Positions 28,421-39,213 of a stretch of 64,000 nucleotides of DNA are shown here, one piece after another (within the stretch, counting starts at the first letter, position 1; every line of letters begins with the position of its first letter). The notes under the pieces were generated by a model that did no database searches, was not told the DNA's origin, and saw nothing but the letters and a program-made list of their open reading frames with translations. This DNA comes from Thiogranum longum (lineage in GTDB: Bacteria; Pseudomonadota; Gammaproteobacteria; DSM-19610), in contig NZ_SMFX01000001.1 of assembly GCF_004339085.1 (NCBI RefSeq), positions 2,113,317 to 2,177,316 on the forward strand, given 5' to 3'. A program made the position numbers and the translations under genes.

Positions 28421-28473
28421 GCCCGACTTCGAGCATGCTCCCGCTGGAGGCTCAGAACTGAACCGGGAAATCT

Positions 28474-29187
28474 ATGTCATTTACACCTGCTTTCATGACC
28501 TCGCGTGGCCGTTTTTATTGCCGGGCAGGTCACATCACAATTACCCATGCACTGATTCTGCTACTCCTGGCCGGCTGCGCCCGTCACCCGGTACTCGAAC
28601 CTCTCGGCGAACCGAAACTCACAGCAGCACGCACATGGGCATGGGAATGCGAAAGCAATTTCGCTTTTGTGGCGCGCGAGGAAGGCAACGCCATGTGGCT
28701 GTTTCTGCCAGACCACGCTGTGCAGCTCAGACGGGTGGATGACAACTCCGGCCCACGCTACCAAAGCAAGGAAATCCTGTTCCGGCACAAAAATGGCCAG
28801 GCCCGGCTCGAACTTGCGGGCACCCGCTACGAACATTGCCGGAACAATCCACTACGCGCGGCGCGTGAGCACGCCAGGCTAAACGGTATCGATTTCCGCG
28901 CCACAGGAAATGCGCCCGACTGGATCCTGGAGATCAAACTTGATGGCGATATGCAACTGGTGACAGGTCCGGACAAGACTGCATACCACTTTGTCACGCC
29001 CGAGCCACTCGTCATTGAAAGTGAACACAAGACACTGTATTCAGCCCGCAACAAGCACCACCAGGTGGTCGTGGAACTCACCGGAACACCCTGCCATGAT
29101 GCAACTATCGGAGAGATGTACGAAGTCTCGGTAAACATCAGCCTGGATGACCGCAAACTGAAAGGCTGTGGCGGCGCACTGCATTGA
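28474..29187 (+). CDS. Lipoprotein with MliC-like and COG3650-like regions
   Basis: A 237-residue lipoprotein with a signal peptide and lipobox LLAGC (Cys35). Residues about 55-115 (AWECESNFAFVAREEG through RLELAGTRYEHC) resemble the MliC domain of lysozyme inhibitors, with a cysteine pair. The C-terminal part (about 195-235, TPCHDATIGEMYEVSV and LKGCGG) resembles the COG3650 family. It is probably anchored in the outer membrane. The stop overlaps the next ATG by one base. No evident link to motility, though it splits the flagellar genes on the opposite strand. ATG at 28474 is the likely start, but the ribosome site is weak. Confidence 0.7.
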   Translation: MSFTPAFMTSRGRFYCRAGHITITHALILLLLAGCARHPVLEPLGEPKLTAARTWAWECESNFAFVAREEGNAMWLFLPDHAVQLRRVDDNSGPRYQSKEILFRHKNGQARLELAGTRYEHCRNNPLRAAREHARLNGIDFRATGNAPDWILEIKLDGDMQLVTGPDKTAYHFVTPEPLVIESEHKTLYSARNKHHQVVVELTGTPCHDATIGEMYEVSVNISLDDRKLKGCGGALH

Positions 29188-29933
29188 TGAATCCACCCGC
29201 CAAACAAAATACGGACATTCTCTCCAGCGAAGCGCATGTCTGGCTGGTTACGCCGGAGTCAATATCTGACTCCGCCATCCTGCAATACTGCCATGAAATT
29301 CTGGACCCGGATGAGCGCAGCAAAGTCGACCGGTTTTTACATCCCCGCGACAGCCACAGTTACCTGGTATCGCATGCCATGGTGCGCAGTGTTCTGTCAC
29401 GCTATGCCGCCATTGCACCTTCCGACTGGCGCTTCAGTCATGGGAAGCACGGTCGTCCGGAAATCGCTTGTGAAAACCAGGCGCGACTTCGTTTCAATCT
29501 CACCCATACCAATGGACTCGCTGCCTGTATTGTCACAAACAATGATAAATGCGGCATTGATGCCGAACGCCTGAAAGACCGGACAAATCCCCTCGGTGTG
29601 GCAAAGCGCATGTTCTCCTCACACGAACATGAACAATTGCAGAAATATGAAGGGACCGCTTTCCTGAAATATTTCTACGAGCGCTGGACCCTGCGCGAAG
29701 CTTATGTCAAGGCACTTGGTATTGGCATCAGCTTCCCGACCCGCCAGCTACGCTTTAATGTAGTCAAGGAGAAGATCGACATAACTTTTGATGATGCAAT
29801 TGATGACAGTGAGGACAACTGGGAATTCCGGCTGATCCAGCCTGATACGGAACACATCGTGGCACTGGCGCTACACCGTTGTGCAGGAGCAAGAAAGCGC
29901 ATTTGTGTTAAGCCGTTTGATTTCAGGCCCTGA
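29187..29933 (+). CDS. Sfp-type 4'-phosphopantetheinyl transferase
   Basis: A 248-residue protein with all Sfp/Gsp family motifs: GKHGRPEI, FNLTHT, the Mg-binding GIDAE (Asp125, Glu127) and WTLREAYVKA (Trp167, Glu171, Lys175). It moves phosphopantetheine from CoA to a carrier-protein serine. No carrier protein or synthase is encoded in the window. It is translationally coupled to the upstream lipoprotein (TGATG overlap). Confidence 0.92.
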   Translation: MNPPAKQNTDILSSEAHVWLVTPESISDSAILQYCHEILDPDERSKVDRFLHPRDSHSYLVSHAMVRSVLSRYAAIAPSDWRFSHGKHGRPEIACENQARLRFNLTHTNGLAACIVTNNDKCGIDAERLKDRTNPLGVAKRMFSSHEHEQLQKYEGTAFLKYFYERWTLREAYVKALGIGISFPTRQLRFNVVKEKIDITFDDAIDDSEDNWEFRLIQPDTEHIVALALHRCAGARKRICVKPFDFRP

Positions 29934-29961
29934 AACCAGGCATTGCGTAGCCGATGAAAAC

Positions 29962-30864
29962 TTACAGGAAGTTAAACAGATTCAGATTCTGAACCTTGAC
30001 GAAGGCCTGTTGTGCAGCCTGCAAGGTAATACTCTGCTGATTGAGTCGACTGGCCGCCTCCGCATAATCCAGGTCCTCGATCGTGGATCGGGTATTTTCC
30101 AGCTGTTCAATTAATGACACATTACTGGTTTCCTCACGATCGACCGCATTCAGACGCGCGCCTATTGTTGCGCGTACCCCGAGAATATTATCCAGTGCGT
30201 TATCGAGCTGATCGAGGCTGGCCGGGGCGGGAGCATCTGCCTCGAGATCCGTGGCAAGGTTGTACAGGGTACTGAAAACATCTTCATAACCCCCTCCCGC
30301 TGCCGGGATTTTCATAAAAACATCCATCCCTGAATCACCATCGGCAATCTGGCGTGCTGCCCCGACCTGGACAAGCCGCTGCCCCTGGTCACCCGCGTAG
30401 GAAAAATTACCTGCACCATCACCGGAAAACGGCGCCGACTGCCCCTGGAATCCTCCAAACATGAACTCACCGTTTGCATCAGTACGGTTTGCCAAACCGA
30501 TGACCTCGTCCAGTATCTGACGAACCTCCTGTGCAATTCCGGCACGGACTTCCGGGCCATTTGTATCATTGAGCCCCTGCACAGTCAGTTCGCGGGCACG
30601 CTGCAACGCATCACCGACGTTGGCCAGCGAGGCGTCTTCCAGCTGCAACCGGCTGCGGACAAAATCGATATTGCGCTGATACTGACGCGTGACATCAAGT
30701 GAGTCAGACAAACCAACCAACTGTGCCGCTCCTGCCGGGTCATCGGAGGGCGTATTGATACGCTTGCCGGAAGAAAGCTGCTGTTGGGTACGAAATACCG
30801 CTGTTTGTTGCTCGAGCATGGCATCCACACCCTGACGAAACAGACTTAATGTACCAATACGCAT
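29962..30864 (-). CDS. flgL: FlgL, hook-filament junction protein (HAP3)
   Basis: A 300-residue flagellin-like protein. N-terminus MRIGTLSLFRQGVDAMLEQQ and C-terminus ASRLNQQSITLQAAQQAF show the paired D0/D1 helices. It connects FlgK to the filament. ATG at 30864 has GGGAG 6 nt upstream, within the end of flgK. It is the last gene of the flgB-L run and converges on the PPTase gene. Confidence 0.95.
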   Translation of the reverse strand: MRIGTLSLFRQGVDAMLEQQTAVFRTQQQLSSGKRINTPSDDPAGAAQLVGLSDSLDVTRQYQRNIDFVRSRLQLEDASLANVGDALQRARELTVQGLNDTNGPEVRAGIAQEVRQILDEVIGLANRTDANGEFMFGGFQGQSAPFSGDGAGNFSYAGDQGQRLVQVGAARQIADGDSGMDVFMKIPAAGGGYEDVFSTLYNLATDLEADAPAPASLDQLDNALDNILGVRATIGARLNAVDREETSNVSLIEQLENTRSTIEDLDYAEAASRLNQQSITLQAAQQAFVKVQNLNLFNFL

Positions 30865-30866
30865 GA

Positions 30867-32804
30867 TTATCTCCCGACAGCTGCCAGCAAGGTCTGGAAT
30901 GTGGATTCTGCCACAGAAATCACCTGTGCTATTGCAGAATAAGCCTGCTGAAAGCGGATAAGATCGGCCGCCTCCTCGTCCAGGTTAACGCCGGAAAGCG
31001 CGTCGCGTGACTCCTGGGCCTGGCTTTTCAGCGCAGCCTGGGCCTGTGAAGTGATCTCCGCACTGCGGGTACGTGCACCAAGATCGCTGATCAACTGGCC
31101 ATAGGCCCCCTGGAAACTGGTATCGCCATTTTCCATGGTTTTTGCAGCCTGAAGGCCCGCCAGTAACAAGGCATTGAAATTATCACCCGAACCATTGGTA
31201 TTTGCCGCGGCAACAAAGCTGTCGCCATCAGCCGGCGCCCCGTTCACAATAAAGCTTGTCCCTGCCACAGTGAACGTGCTTCCACTGTCAGTGACCGGGT
31301 CGTAGGCAAAAGAACCTGCCACGTCACCGGCATAGTTGAACTGCTGGGTGCCTGCATCGTAAGTAAAGGTGATACCGGCAACCAGTGGCGTGAATGTACT
31401 GTCGACCGCCTGCAGCCTGAATGCACCATCGCCCACATTGGTTGGCAAGCCGTTGGCATTGGTTGCCTCCCCCAGCGTTAACGGTGCAGCTGCAGCAATG
31501 TCCCCCGGGTCGCCGATCAGAAGACTCATACTGGATGAGCCTTCACGCGTCGGCTTTATCTCAAAACGATCCCCGGCAGCAGGCGCCCCGGAAACAACAA
31601 AATCCAGGCCCTGGGCATTAAACGGACTGGCCGCAGTACCGGCGCCTGTCATAGCAACCGGCAAACCGTCAATGGCACGCGAAAGATTCCAGGTTGCGCC
31701 GTCAAAGGCCAGCACGTAATCGCTGGTAGTCAGATCCTGGATATTGGCCGTATCGAAAGTCGCAACGACACTGGCAGAACCGGTATTGTTGATATGCGCA
31801 GACGTAGACGGCTGACTGACGGAAAACATATCCACGCCCATTTCACCATCCAGGTCCATACCCAGATTCTGCTGCAGATTGAACTCGGTCGAAAAGGTAA
31901 CCGCTATACGGCCCAGGGCATTATCTGCAGTATTCAGTGTCTGCTCGCGAAAATCCAGAAGCGCGCCCAGTTTCCCGCCTGTGAGACTGCTGGTGATTTC
32001 TGCGGGAATACCGCCACTGACCACGGATATCTCCGAGCGACGCGCATCAAACCCGTTCCGTGTAATTTGTAACGGGGATGCGAGAAAACCGGTCACCAGT
32101 GACTGTCCACTCCCGACGAATACATTTACAGAACCGTCATCCTGTTCGAACGTACGAACTGACACCAGTCCGGACAGTTCGTTGATAAGCATGTCCCGCT
32201 TGTCCAGCAGGTCGTTGGGTGTCTGGCCGGCACCCTGCGACCGGGCATCGAGAATATTGCGGTTGGTGTCAGCAATTGCGGTGCTGAGACTGTTGATTTC
32301 ATTAACCACCGTATCCAGGCCGCCGTTTATTTCGCTACGCATGGAATCCAGTTGTTGACTGAGATTCTGTATACGTCCAACCAGCGACCCGGCTTCCGAC
32401 AATACCAGCTGACGTGGCGGAATCGCTGAAGGGTTATCCGCCAGATCCTGCATGGAACTGAAAAAGTTCTCCAGTCCCGCACTCAAACCGGCATCACTGT
32501 CTCCGAGCAGGTTCGAGACCCGGCTTGCATACTGGAACAGCGTGTCATACTGGGCACTGGTACTGGTGGTGTCACGCAGCCGGTCAGCTGTGAACTGGTC
32601 AAACAGGCGCGTGACACTTTCTATCTGGACGCCATTTCCCATGAAGCCCTGCCCGGTAAAACTCGGCGGACGTGTTCCAAGCTCAACGCGCTGACGGCTG
32701 TAACCTTCCGTATTGGCGTTACTGATATTGTTCCCCGTGGTCGCAATAGAGCGCTGAAACGCCTGCAGGCCCGAGGTGGCCGTACCGAGCAGTCCTACCG
32801 CCAT
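30867..32804 (-). CDS. flgK: FlgK, hook-filament junction protein (HAP1)
   Basis: A 645-residue protein with the conserved N-terminus (GTATSGLQAFQRSIATTGNN) and C-terminus (DLIRFQQAYSAIAQVISVAE), and a long beta-rich middle (about 300-520). It sits between hook and FlgL. GGGAG precedes the ATG. It is followed by flgL with a 2-nt gap. Confidence 0.96.
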   Translation of the reverse strand: MAVGLLGTATSGLQAFQRSIATTGNNISNANTEGYSRQRVELGTRPPSFTGQGFMGNGVQIESVTRLFDQFTADRLRDTTSTSAQYDTLFQYASRVSNLLGDSDAGLSAGLENFFSSMQDLADNPSAIPPRQLVLSEAGSLVGRIQNLSQQLDSMRSEINGGLDTVVNEINSLSTAIADTNRNILDARSQGAGQTPNDLLDKRDMLINELSGLVSVRTFEQDDGSVNVFVGSGQSLVTGFLASPLQITRNGFDARRSEISVVSGGIPAEITSSLTGGKLGALLDFREQTLNTADNALGRIAVTFSTEFNLQQNLGMDLDGEMGVDMFSVSQPSTSAHINNTGSASVVATFDTANIQDLTTSDYVLAFDGATWNLSRAIDGLPVAMTGAGTAASPFNAQGLDFVVSGAPAAGDRFEIKPTREGSSSMSLLIGDPGDIAAAAPLTLGEATNANGLPTNVGDGAFRLQAVDSTFTPLVAGITFTYDAGTQQFNYAGDVAGSFAYDPVTDSGSTFTVAGTSFIVNGAPADGDSFVAAANTNGSGDNFNALLLAGLQAAKTMENGDTSFQGAYGQLISDLGARTRSAEITSQAQAALKSQAQESRDALSGVNLDEEAADLIRFQQAYSAIAQVISVAESTFQTLLAAVGR

Positions 32805-32858
32805 GGTGCTGTCTCCCGAGTACCTGCTGTTTGTCTGTTCATCTCGCCTTCCTGTTTA

Positions 32859-33824
32859 TCAGCCACGTGGCCCGGCAGCTGAAACATCAACTTCGCCGAG
32901 TGCCTCACGCAGGTGTGAACTGTCCATAATGCGGTTGATTTTCCCGGCGTAGTCGGGATCCGTGGCATATCCCGCATCGGTCAGGGCACGGGTAAATTCC
33001 GGGGCATCATCAGCCCGCTGCAGTGCATCGCTGTAGCGCGGGTTGCGTTTAAGAAATTCGATATAATCCGCGAAACTTTCTTCCGGGGAAGCATAGGCCC
33101 GGAAATGTGCGCGCTCCTTGCGCATCAATCCGTCCCTGAATTCAATGGTCTCGGTGGTTGCCCGCGCGCCCTGCCAGCCTGAGTCCGCCTTGATACCGAA
33201 AAGATTGAAGGAATTACTGCCATCCTTGCCGCGGATCATATGTTGCCCCCAGCCGGTTTCCAGTGCAGCTTGTGCAATCAGCATCTCAGGTTTGGCGCCG
33301 ATTTCATCCGCTGCACGCTTTGCATGTGGCCATAACTTGTGAATAAATTCTTTCGGTGATTCCGGCACCCAGTCATCGCTCTCTCGGGTTGCATCAGGTT
33401 TTGCTGTTGTCGCTGTATGCTGCTGTACGGGAAAGCGGAAATTTTCACCGGCCCTGTCGATACTTTGTGCCGGATTCATCTGGAGCTCACCGGGTTCAAG
33501 CGAAGAATCCCCATCACCCTGTTTGCGTAACTGCTCCACCATCATATCGGCCAGGCCTATACCCTGGCCCTGGCTCATCTCGATGGAAATCTGTTTGTCA
33601 AACATGGCCTGATAGGTTTTGGTATGTTCGTTATCCAGCATGCCATCGCCAAGACTGGCATCGCGCATGCTTTTCAGCATCATCTGCAGGAACAGTGCCT
33701 CGAACTGCTCAGCAACCTTGCGCAGGGTTTCTTCGCTGTCTCCATCCGTGCGTGCGCGATTACGCAGGGTGTTAATGCCCTGGAAATCGGTATATACGTC
33801 GGTCTGAAGAATGCCCTGGGTCAT
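32859..33824 (-). CDS. flgJ: FlgJ, rod-cap and peptidoglycan hydrolase
   Basis: A 321-residue two-domain protein. The rod-binding domain is N-terminal (about 15-100, KVAEQFEALFLQMML). The glucosaminidase domain (about 165-310) has the catalytic-Glu motif AALETGWG and NLFGIKA. It caps the growing rod and opens the cell wall. Ribosome site GGAGAG. It lies between flgI and flgK. Confidence 0.96.
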   Translation of the reverse strand: MTQGILQTDVYTDFQGINTLRNRARTDGDSEETLRKVAEQFEALFLQMMLKSMRDASLGDGMLDNEHTKTYQAMFDKQISIEMSQGQGIGLADMMVEQLRKQGDGDSSLEPGELQMNPAQSIDRAGENFRFPVQQHTATTAKPDATRESDDWVPESPKEFIHKLWPHAKRAADEIGAKPEMLIAQAALETGWGQHMIRGKDGSNSFNLFGIKADSGWQGARATTETIEFRDGLMRKERAHFRAYASPEESFADYIEFLKRNPRYSDALQRADDAPEFTRALTDAGYATDPDYAGKINRIMDSSHLREALGEVDVSAAGPRG

Positions 33825-33837
33825 TAAAACTCTCCGG

Positions 33838-34941
33838 CTATATCACGATCAGTTCGGCGCGCAATGCGCCGGCGCCCTTCAGGGCCTGCAGGATAGATAC
33901 CAGGTCGGCCGGTGTGGCGCCAACACGGTTCACCGCGTCGACTACATCCTGTAGTGTAATACCGGTATTCAGAAGGAACATACGATCGCCTTCCATCTGC
34001 ACATCAACATCACTGTTTGCAGTAACGGCAGTCGATCCTCCCGACAAGGCAGGCGGTTGGCTGACCTGAAGGGCCTGGCTGATGGTCACTACAAGTGAGC
34101 CGTGAGAAATCGCTGCGGGAAGGATGCGGACCTTTTCACCGATGACAACCGTGCCGGTACGTGAATTGATAATCACCCTGGCAGCAGCCTTGCCCGGCTG
34201 AACAATAATATTCTCCACCATTGATGCAAAAGCAACACGCTGTGCGGGGTCACCTGGGGCACTGACTTTTATCGACACGGCATCGAGTGGTTGAGCAATC
34301 CCCGGACCTACGGTTTCATTAATGGCGCGGGCAAGGCGGTTTGCGGTAGTAAAGTCGGATCGATTCAGGTTAAGTGTGATGGAATCACCACTGAGGAACG
34401 GATTCTGCACCACTCGTTCCACGGTGGCCCCGTTGGGTATACTGCCAACACTGGGAATATTCACGGTAACACTGGATCCGTCACTGCCGGAAGCGTTGAG
34501 ACCACTCACCAGCAGATCCCCCTGTGCCATGGCGTATACCCGCCCGTCGGCACCCTTTAGCGGCATCATCAACAAGGTGCCGCCACGCAGGCTCTTGGCA
34601 TTACCGATAGAAGATACCGTAATATCGATTGTCTGTCCTACCTTCGCAAAGGCAGGCAGGTTTGCGTGTACTGCAACCGCTGCAACATTCTTCAACTGTG
34701 CATTGGTACCCGGCGGCAGTATGATGCCGAATTGCTGCAGCATGTTCTGCAGGCTCTGAACCGTAAAAGGTGTCTGGCTGGTCTGGTCACCACTGCCATC
34801 CAGGCCGACAACCAGGCCATAACCCACCAGCTGGTTAGTACGCACACCGGCAATATGAGTAAGGTCCTTGATACGCTCGGCAAACACACTGCCAGACAGG
34901 AGTGTCAGGACAACGATCAAAATCATTCTGTGCATATTCAT
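33838..34941 (-). CDS. flgI: FlgI, flagellar P-ring protein
   Basis: A 367-residue secreted protein with a signal peptide ([19 protein letters not shown]) and the P-ring start [20 protein letters not shown]. It forms the peptidoglycan bushing with help from FlgA. The start is ATG at 34941 or, 6 nt later, at 34935; longer frames would enter flgH. It follows flgH by 10 nt. Confidence 0.96.
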   Translation of the reverse strand: MNMHRMILIVVLTLLSGSVFAERIKDLTHIAGVRTNQLVGYGLVVGLDGSGDQTSQTPFTVQSLQNMLQQFGIILPPGTNAQLKNVAAVAVHANLPAFAKVGQTIDITVSSIGNAKSLRGGTLLMMPLKGADGRVYAMAQGDLLVSGLNASGSDGSSVTVNIPSVGSIPNGATVERVVQNPFLSGDSITLNLNRSDFTTANRLARAINETVGPGIAQPLDAVSIKVSAPGDPAQRVAFASMVENIIVQPGKAAARVIINSRTGTVVIGEKVRILPAAISHGSLVVTISQALQVSQPPALSGGSTAVTANSDVDVQMEGDRMFLLNTGITLQDVVDAVNRVGATPADLVSILQALKGAGALRAELIVI

Positions 34942-34951
34942 ACCATCCAGG

Positions 34952-35680
34952 TCAGAAAGGCCAGATCGGGCTGTTGAAGAACTTTGCCAACCAGCCCATT
35001 TCATTGGAATCGGCAAGGAACCCCTTGCCACTATAGGTAATCCGCGCATCACCAATCAGGGTAGACTGCACCGTGTTCTGGGTACTGATGTCCTGCGGGC
35101 GCACGATGCCGGAAATCTGGATAAATTCTTCACCCTTGTTCAGGGTCAGCCACTTTTCGCCGCGAATCACCAGGTTACCGTTGGGAAGGACATTAGCGAT
35201 AGTGACGGTTATGTTACCCGTCAGACTATTGCTCTGGCTTGCATCACCCTCACCCTCAAACGCATTCGAGGAACTCAGGTTTGCCGCCAGTGTGTTGTTT
35301 CGGTTGCTGTCCAGTGGAATCAGGCCCGGCACATTAAACGTCGGCGTAGCACCGAGGATCGTCGGACTTGCTATGGCCGTTTCCTGTGTTTTGTCTGTTG
35401 AAGCCTTGGCGGATTTGGATGCCGAAGTACTCTCCTGCAAAACAACTGTGATGATATCGCCCACATGACGAGCCTTTACATCTTCAAACAGGCGGACATC
35501 ACGAGATGCCTGGTATATCGAACCATCGGTACTTTCCTGACTGGTATATGTCTGTGGCGGCGTCGGGCGGTAGCTGTCCCGTGGTGATGGTGCAGTCGCA
35601 CACCCTCCCAGAACCAGGAGTACCAGCAATGGCAACAGAACCAACTGACGCTTTCGCGGATTTTGTGAAGATGTCATCAT
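34952..35680 (-). CDS. flgH: FlgH, flagellar L-ring lipoprotein
   Basis: A 242-residue lipoprotein with lipobox LGGC near residue 27, the family segment [18 protein letters not shown], and a C-terminus ending NSPIWPF. It forms the outer-membrane ring. There are tandem ATGs at 35680 and 35677, and AGGA spacing favours the second slightly. Confidence 0.96.
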   Translation of the reverse strand: MMTSSQNPRKRQLVLLPLLVLLVLGGCATAPSPRDSYRPTPPQTYTSQESTDGSIYQASRDVRLFEDVKARHVGDIITVVLQESTSASKSAKASTDKTQETAIASPTILGATPTFNVPGLIPLDSNRNNTLAANLSSSNAFEGEGDASQSNSLTGNITVTIANVLPNGNLVIRGEKWLTLNKGEEFIQISGIVRPQDISTQNTVQSTLIGDARITYSGKGFLADSNEMGWLAKFFNSPIWPF

Positions 35681-35704
35681 GTCATCCTACCTGTCAGCTC
35701 ATGC

Positions 35705-36490
35705 TCAGAGGTTATTCGTCACATATTGCAACATGCTATCAGTCGTCTGGATCGCCTTTGAATTCATTTCATAGGCACGCTGTGTTTCGATCATATTCAC
35801 CAGCTCCTCCACCACATTGACATTGGATGTCTCGAGAGCACCCTGCACCACTGACCCGATACCGTTCAATCCAGGTGTCCCGGTCGTAGGCGATCCACTG
35901 GAAGCGGTTTCAAGGAAAAGGTTCTGACCTGCAGCCTGCAAGCCTGTCGGATTGATAAAGTCAGCCAGCTGGATACTGCCAAGCTGTGTCGGCGTGGCGC
36001 TGCCGGGTGTCAGTGCCGAAACAACTCCATCGGAACCGACGGTAACGCTGGTAGCATTGCCTGGAATTGTAATTGCCGGCTGCAGGACAAGACCGCTTGA
36101 GTTAACCAGCTGCCCGGTCTCATCCAGCTTGAAGGAACCATCCCGGCTGTAGGCAATGTTACCGTCAGGCTGGAGGATCTGGAAAAATCCTCGCCCCTGG
36201 ATTGCAACATCGAGACTGTTGCTGGTCTGTACGATATTACCCAGTGTGTGAATTTTCTCTGTTGCGACAGTACGCACACCGGTCCCTATCTGCAGACCGG
36301 TAGGCAAGCGGCTGTTCTGTGAGGAAAGTGCACCAACCTGGCGTACATTCTGGTATAGCATATCCTCGAACATCGCCCGATCCCGCTTGAAGCCGGTGGT
36401 GTTGACGTTCGCCAGGTTATTGGAAATCACGCTCATGCGTGTCTGTTGTGCTTCCAGTCCGGTCTTTGCGACCCATAATGCCTTGTTCAT
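35705..36490 (-). CDS. flgG: FlgG, distal rod protein
   Basis: A 261-residue rod protein. N-terminus [20 protein letters not shown] and C-terminus [20 protein letters not shown] are diagnostic of FlgG. It lies between flgF and flgH. Confidence 0.97.
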   Translation of the reverse strand: MNKALWVAKTGLEAQQTRMSVISNNLANVNTTGFKRDRAMFEDMLYQNVRQVGALSSQNSRLPTGLQIGTGVRTVATEKIHTLGNIVQTSNSLDVAIQGRGFFQILQPDGNIAYSRDGSFKLDETGQLVNSSGLVLQPAITIPGNATSVTVGSDGVVSALTPGSATPTQLGSIQLADFINPTGLQAAGQNLFLETASSGSPTTGTPGLNGIGSVVQGALETSNVNVVEELVNMIETQRAYEMNSKAIQTTDSMLQYVTNNL

Positions 36491-36517
36491 GCTAGTACCT
36501 CACTAATCTGTTTATCG

Positions 36518-37258
36518 CTAACCCATATTCAGCAGCTGGGTTGCCTTTTCGTCCATTTCCTTGGCTGTCGACATGATCTTTACCGACATTTCATATTGCC
36601 TGGCCATGCTGATCATGTCTGTCATGGCTTCCACACTGTTCACATTACTGTTTTCCAGTGACCCGCTTATCAGGGTGACATCTGTACTCGGTGGTGCCGT
36701 GCTGCCATCACGCATACGCAGCAAACCATCTTCACCCTTGACCAGGTCAGCGTGGGGTGGCGAAACCACCTTGATACGCGACACCTCGGCCAGTGTGGAA
36801 GGCTGCTGACCAATCGGTTTTACACTGATAGTTCCGTCACTGCCGATTTCAAGATTTTCATACTCGGGAATAAGCACCGGACCTGCAGTTCCCAGCACCG
36901 GGTGCCCTGCAGCCGTCGTCAGCTGGCCGTTGATATTGACGCGCAAACTGCCACCGCGTGTATAGGCCTCACTACCATCCGGCGCCTGTACAGCAACCCA
37001 TCCGTTGCCATTCACAGCAACATCGAGGGGGCGGCCGGTAATCTGCGTTGTACCCTTTGCGCCACTGACACCAACACTCTGGTCGAGGGCAAAGGCACGG
37101 GTATCAAAACCTGCACCCTGCACCATGCGGGTACGGAAAGCCGTCATATCAGCCTGGAAACCGACGGTATTGGCATTGGCCAGATTGTTGCTGCTGATCG
37201 TCTGCCGTCCAAGTAACTGCTTGGCTCCACTGGCGGCAACAAATACGACGCGATCCAT
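36518..37258 (-). CDS. flgF: FlgF, proximal rod protein
   Basis: A 246-residue rod protein starting MDRVVFVAASGAKQLLGRQ, a typical FlgF N-terminus. The shared flagellar rod/hook C-terminal motif is LENSNVNSVEAMTDMISMAR. It lies 19 nt after flgE. Confidence 0.97.
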   Translation of the reverse strand: MDRVVFVAASGAKQLLGRQTISSNNLANANTVGFQADMTAFRTRMVQGAGFDTRAFALDQSVGVSGAKGTTQITGRPLDVAVNGNGWVAVQAPDGSEAYTRGGSLRVNINGQLTTAAGHPVLGTAGPVLIPEYENLEIGSDGTISVKPIGQQPSTLAEVSRIKVVSPPHADLVKGEDGLLRMRDGSTAPPSTDVTLISGSLENSNVNSVEAMTDMISMARQYEMSVKIMSTAKEMDEKATQLLNMG

Positions 37259-37277
37259 GTGCTACTCCCGTCCGCTA

Positions 37278-38489
37278 TTAACGGATATTGATGATAGTCT
37301 GGGTGATGGTGTCCGCAGTGGTAATGACCTGGGCATTGGCCTGGAAATTACGCTGTGCGGTTATCATGTTGACCAGTTCCTCGGTGAGATCCACGTTAGA
37401 ACCTTCCAGGGCACCGGACTCGATGAGTCCGGCGGAACCGGCACCCGGACCACCGACCAGTGGTGCACCGGAGTCGAAAGTTTCCGCCCAACTGGTATCA
37501 CCCAGCTGACGCAGACCCTGCGGATTATTGAAGGTTGCTATTGCAATCTGACCCAGTGTACGTGACTGCCCATTGGTGAAGCGCGAGGTAATGATTCCGG
37601 TATCACTGATATCGATACCGCTCAGGCGCCCGGTTGCGAAGCCATCCTGCACCAGTGCATTAACACTGAAAGGACTGCCAAACTGGGAAGTGTTGTTGTA
37701 ATCAACATTCACTGTCATAGCTGCAGCACCGCCGGAAGGCGTAAATGTCATGCTGGTCGGGGAGCCGCTTGTAATAGCACCTGTTGAATCAAAATTAATA
37801 GTTTCACCGGCTGGCGCACCAGCATTCACCTGAGCACCGTCAACAAACTGGAAGGCATCCCAGGTGTTGTCCGCTGTCTTGCGGAAGTACATGGTATTGA
37901 GGTGCGGCGAACCCAGGCTGTCGAAAACCGTCAATGACGTCGAGTTGTTGTAGGAGCTTGCATTGGTCGGATCAAAGGGCGCCGTCGGTGCGACTGCGGA
38001 AGCATCCAGGTTGGCCTGCACATCGATCGCGGTGGTTGCTGCCGGGGCGATATCCGAGCGATCCAGCTGCAACGGTCCGGTGGCACCGGTAATATTTCCG
38101 CTGTTATCAGCCTGGAAGATTGTCAATTGCTGCTGCTGGTTATTGACGACAAAGCCATCACGGTCAACGCCCAGTGCGCCGGCACGTGTGTAATTGTTAA
38201 TGCCGTTATCGTTCATGATCAGGAAGCCCTGACCACTGATTGCCAGGTCCAGGTTATTGTCGGTGAAACCGATGTTGCCCTGGGTAAACTGCTGTGAAAC
38301 CGAAGACACCCTGACACCGGTGCCAATCGCGTTGGATGCAACGCCCAGGTTCGAGGTTGCAAAAATATCCGCAAATTCGGCACGCGATTCCTTGAAGCCT
38401 GTTGTGCCGGCATTGGCAACGTTGTTACCAATAATGCGTAACTCCGAGGATGCTGCGTTTAAACCACTTAGTGCTGTACGAAACGGCAT
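37278..38489 (-). CDS. flgE: FlgE, flagellar hook protein
   Basis: A 403-residue hook subunit. N-terminus MPFRTALSGLNAASSELRII, beta-rich middle, and C-terminus ALEGSNVDLTEELVNMI. It polymerises into the hook under FlgD cap control. It lies between flgD and flgF. Confidence 0.97.
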   Translation of the reverse strand: MPFRTALSGLNAASSELRIIGNNVANAGTTGFKESRAEFADIFATSNLGVASNAIGTGVRVSSVSQQFTQGNIGFTDNNLDLAISGQGFLIMNDNGINNYTRAGALGVDRDGFVVNNQQQQLTIFQADNSGNITGATGPLQLDRSDIAPAATTAIDVQANLDASAVAPTAPFDPTNASSYNNSTSLTVFDSLGSPHLNTMYFRKTADNTWDAFQFVDGAQVNAGAPAGETINFDSTGAITSGSPTSMTFTPSGGAAAMTVNVDYNNTSQFGSPFSVNALVQDGFATGRLSGIDISDTGIITSRFTNGQSRTLGQIAIATFNNPQGLRQLGDTSWAETFDSGAPLVGGPGAGSAGLIESGALEGSNVDLTEELVNMITAQRNFQANAQVITTADTITQTIINIR

Positions 38490-38513
38490 GATGTCTCTCC
38501 TTCAGCCAATCGG

Positions 38514-39185
38514 TTACAGGATCTGCCGGACTTCGTTGAAGTCCATCGACCCGATACCATCAAGATCCAGCAACAGCCCACCGCTGTTGCTTAATGTGAC
38601 ACTTCTGACTTCTGAAGCCAGCAGTGTTTCAACCGCTTCGTTGCGGCCATCAACACTGGCTTCAGCAGACACAAAATAATTACCCGGTGTAGCGTACTGG
38701 CCATCGTCGCGCAGTCCGTCCCACTGGAACTCGACATCACCGGCAGCCTGCGATCCCAGGTTGATACGACGAACCACCTGGCCCGCCTGGTCAAAGACGC
38801 TTACGGTCACATCACTACTGGCTGCAGGTATCTGTGCTGTACCACGAATAGTTCCACCCTGATCCAGTGAGGCTACCCCGGTCGGGGCGAGTACGGACCT
38901 GCCGATCAGATTGGAAGCCTGTAATGCCTGATTCGATACCAGTGATGAACTCAGTTCTTCAAACCCGGTATTCAGATTGCCAATACCTTCTACGGTGGAG
39001 AACTGGGCGATCTGCGCCAGGAAGTCACCATTCTCCATTGGCTTGAACGGGTCCTGGTTCTGTAACTGGGTCGTCATCAGTTTCAGGAATTCTTCCTGAC
39101 CAAGTTCCTTGCGGGTGCTTTCCTTGTTCAGGTCCTGCACAGACCTGAACTCAACCCCTGGTATTCCATTCTGTGAATCAATCAT
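38514..39185 (-). CDS. flgD: FlgD, hook-capping/scaffold protein
   Basis: A 223-residue protein with the conserved LGQEEFLKLMTTQLQNQDPF motif near residues 27-46, followed by the FlgD Tudor/Ig-like domains (about 85-200, FQWDGLRDDGQYATPG). It caps the growing hook. Confidence 0.96.
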   Translation of the reverse strand: MIDSQNGIPGVEFRSVQDLNKESTRKELGQEEFLKLMTTQLQNQDPFKPMENGDFLAQIAQFSTVEGIGNLNTGFEELSSSLVSNQALQASNLIGRSVLAPTGVASLDQGGTIRGTAQIPAASSDVTVSVFDQAGQVVRRINLGSQAAGDVEFQWDGLRDDGQYATPGNYFVSAEASVDGRNEAVETLLASEVRSVTLSNSGGLLLDLDGIGSMDFNEVRQIL

Positions 39186-39213
39186 CGGATTGTCCTGTGT
39201 GCTGTCTTTTCAG

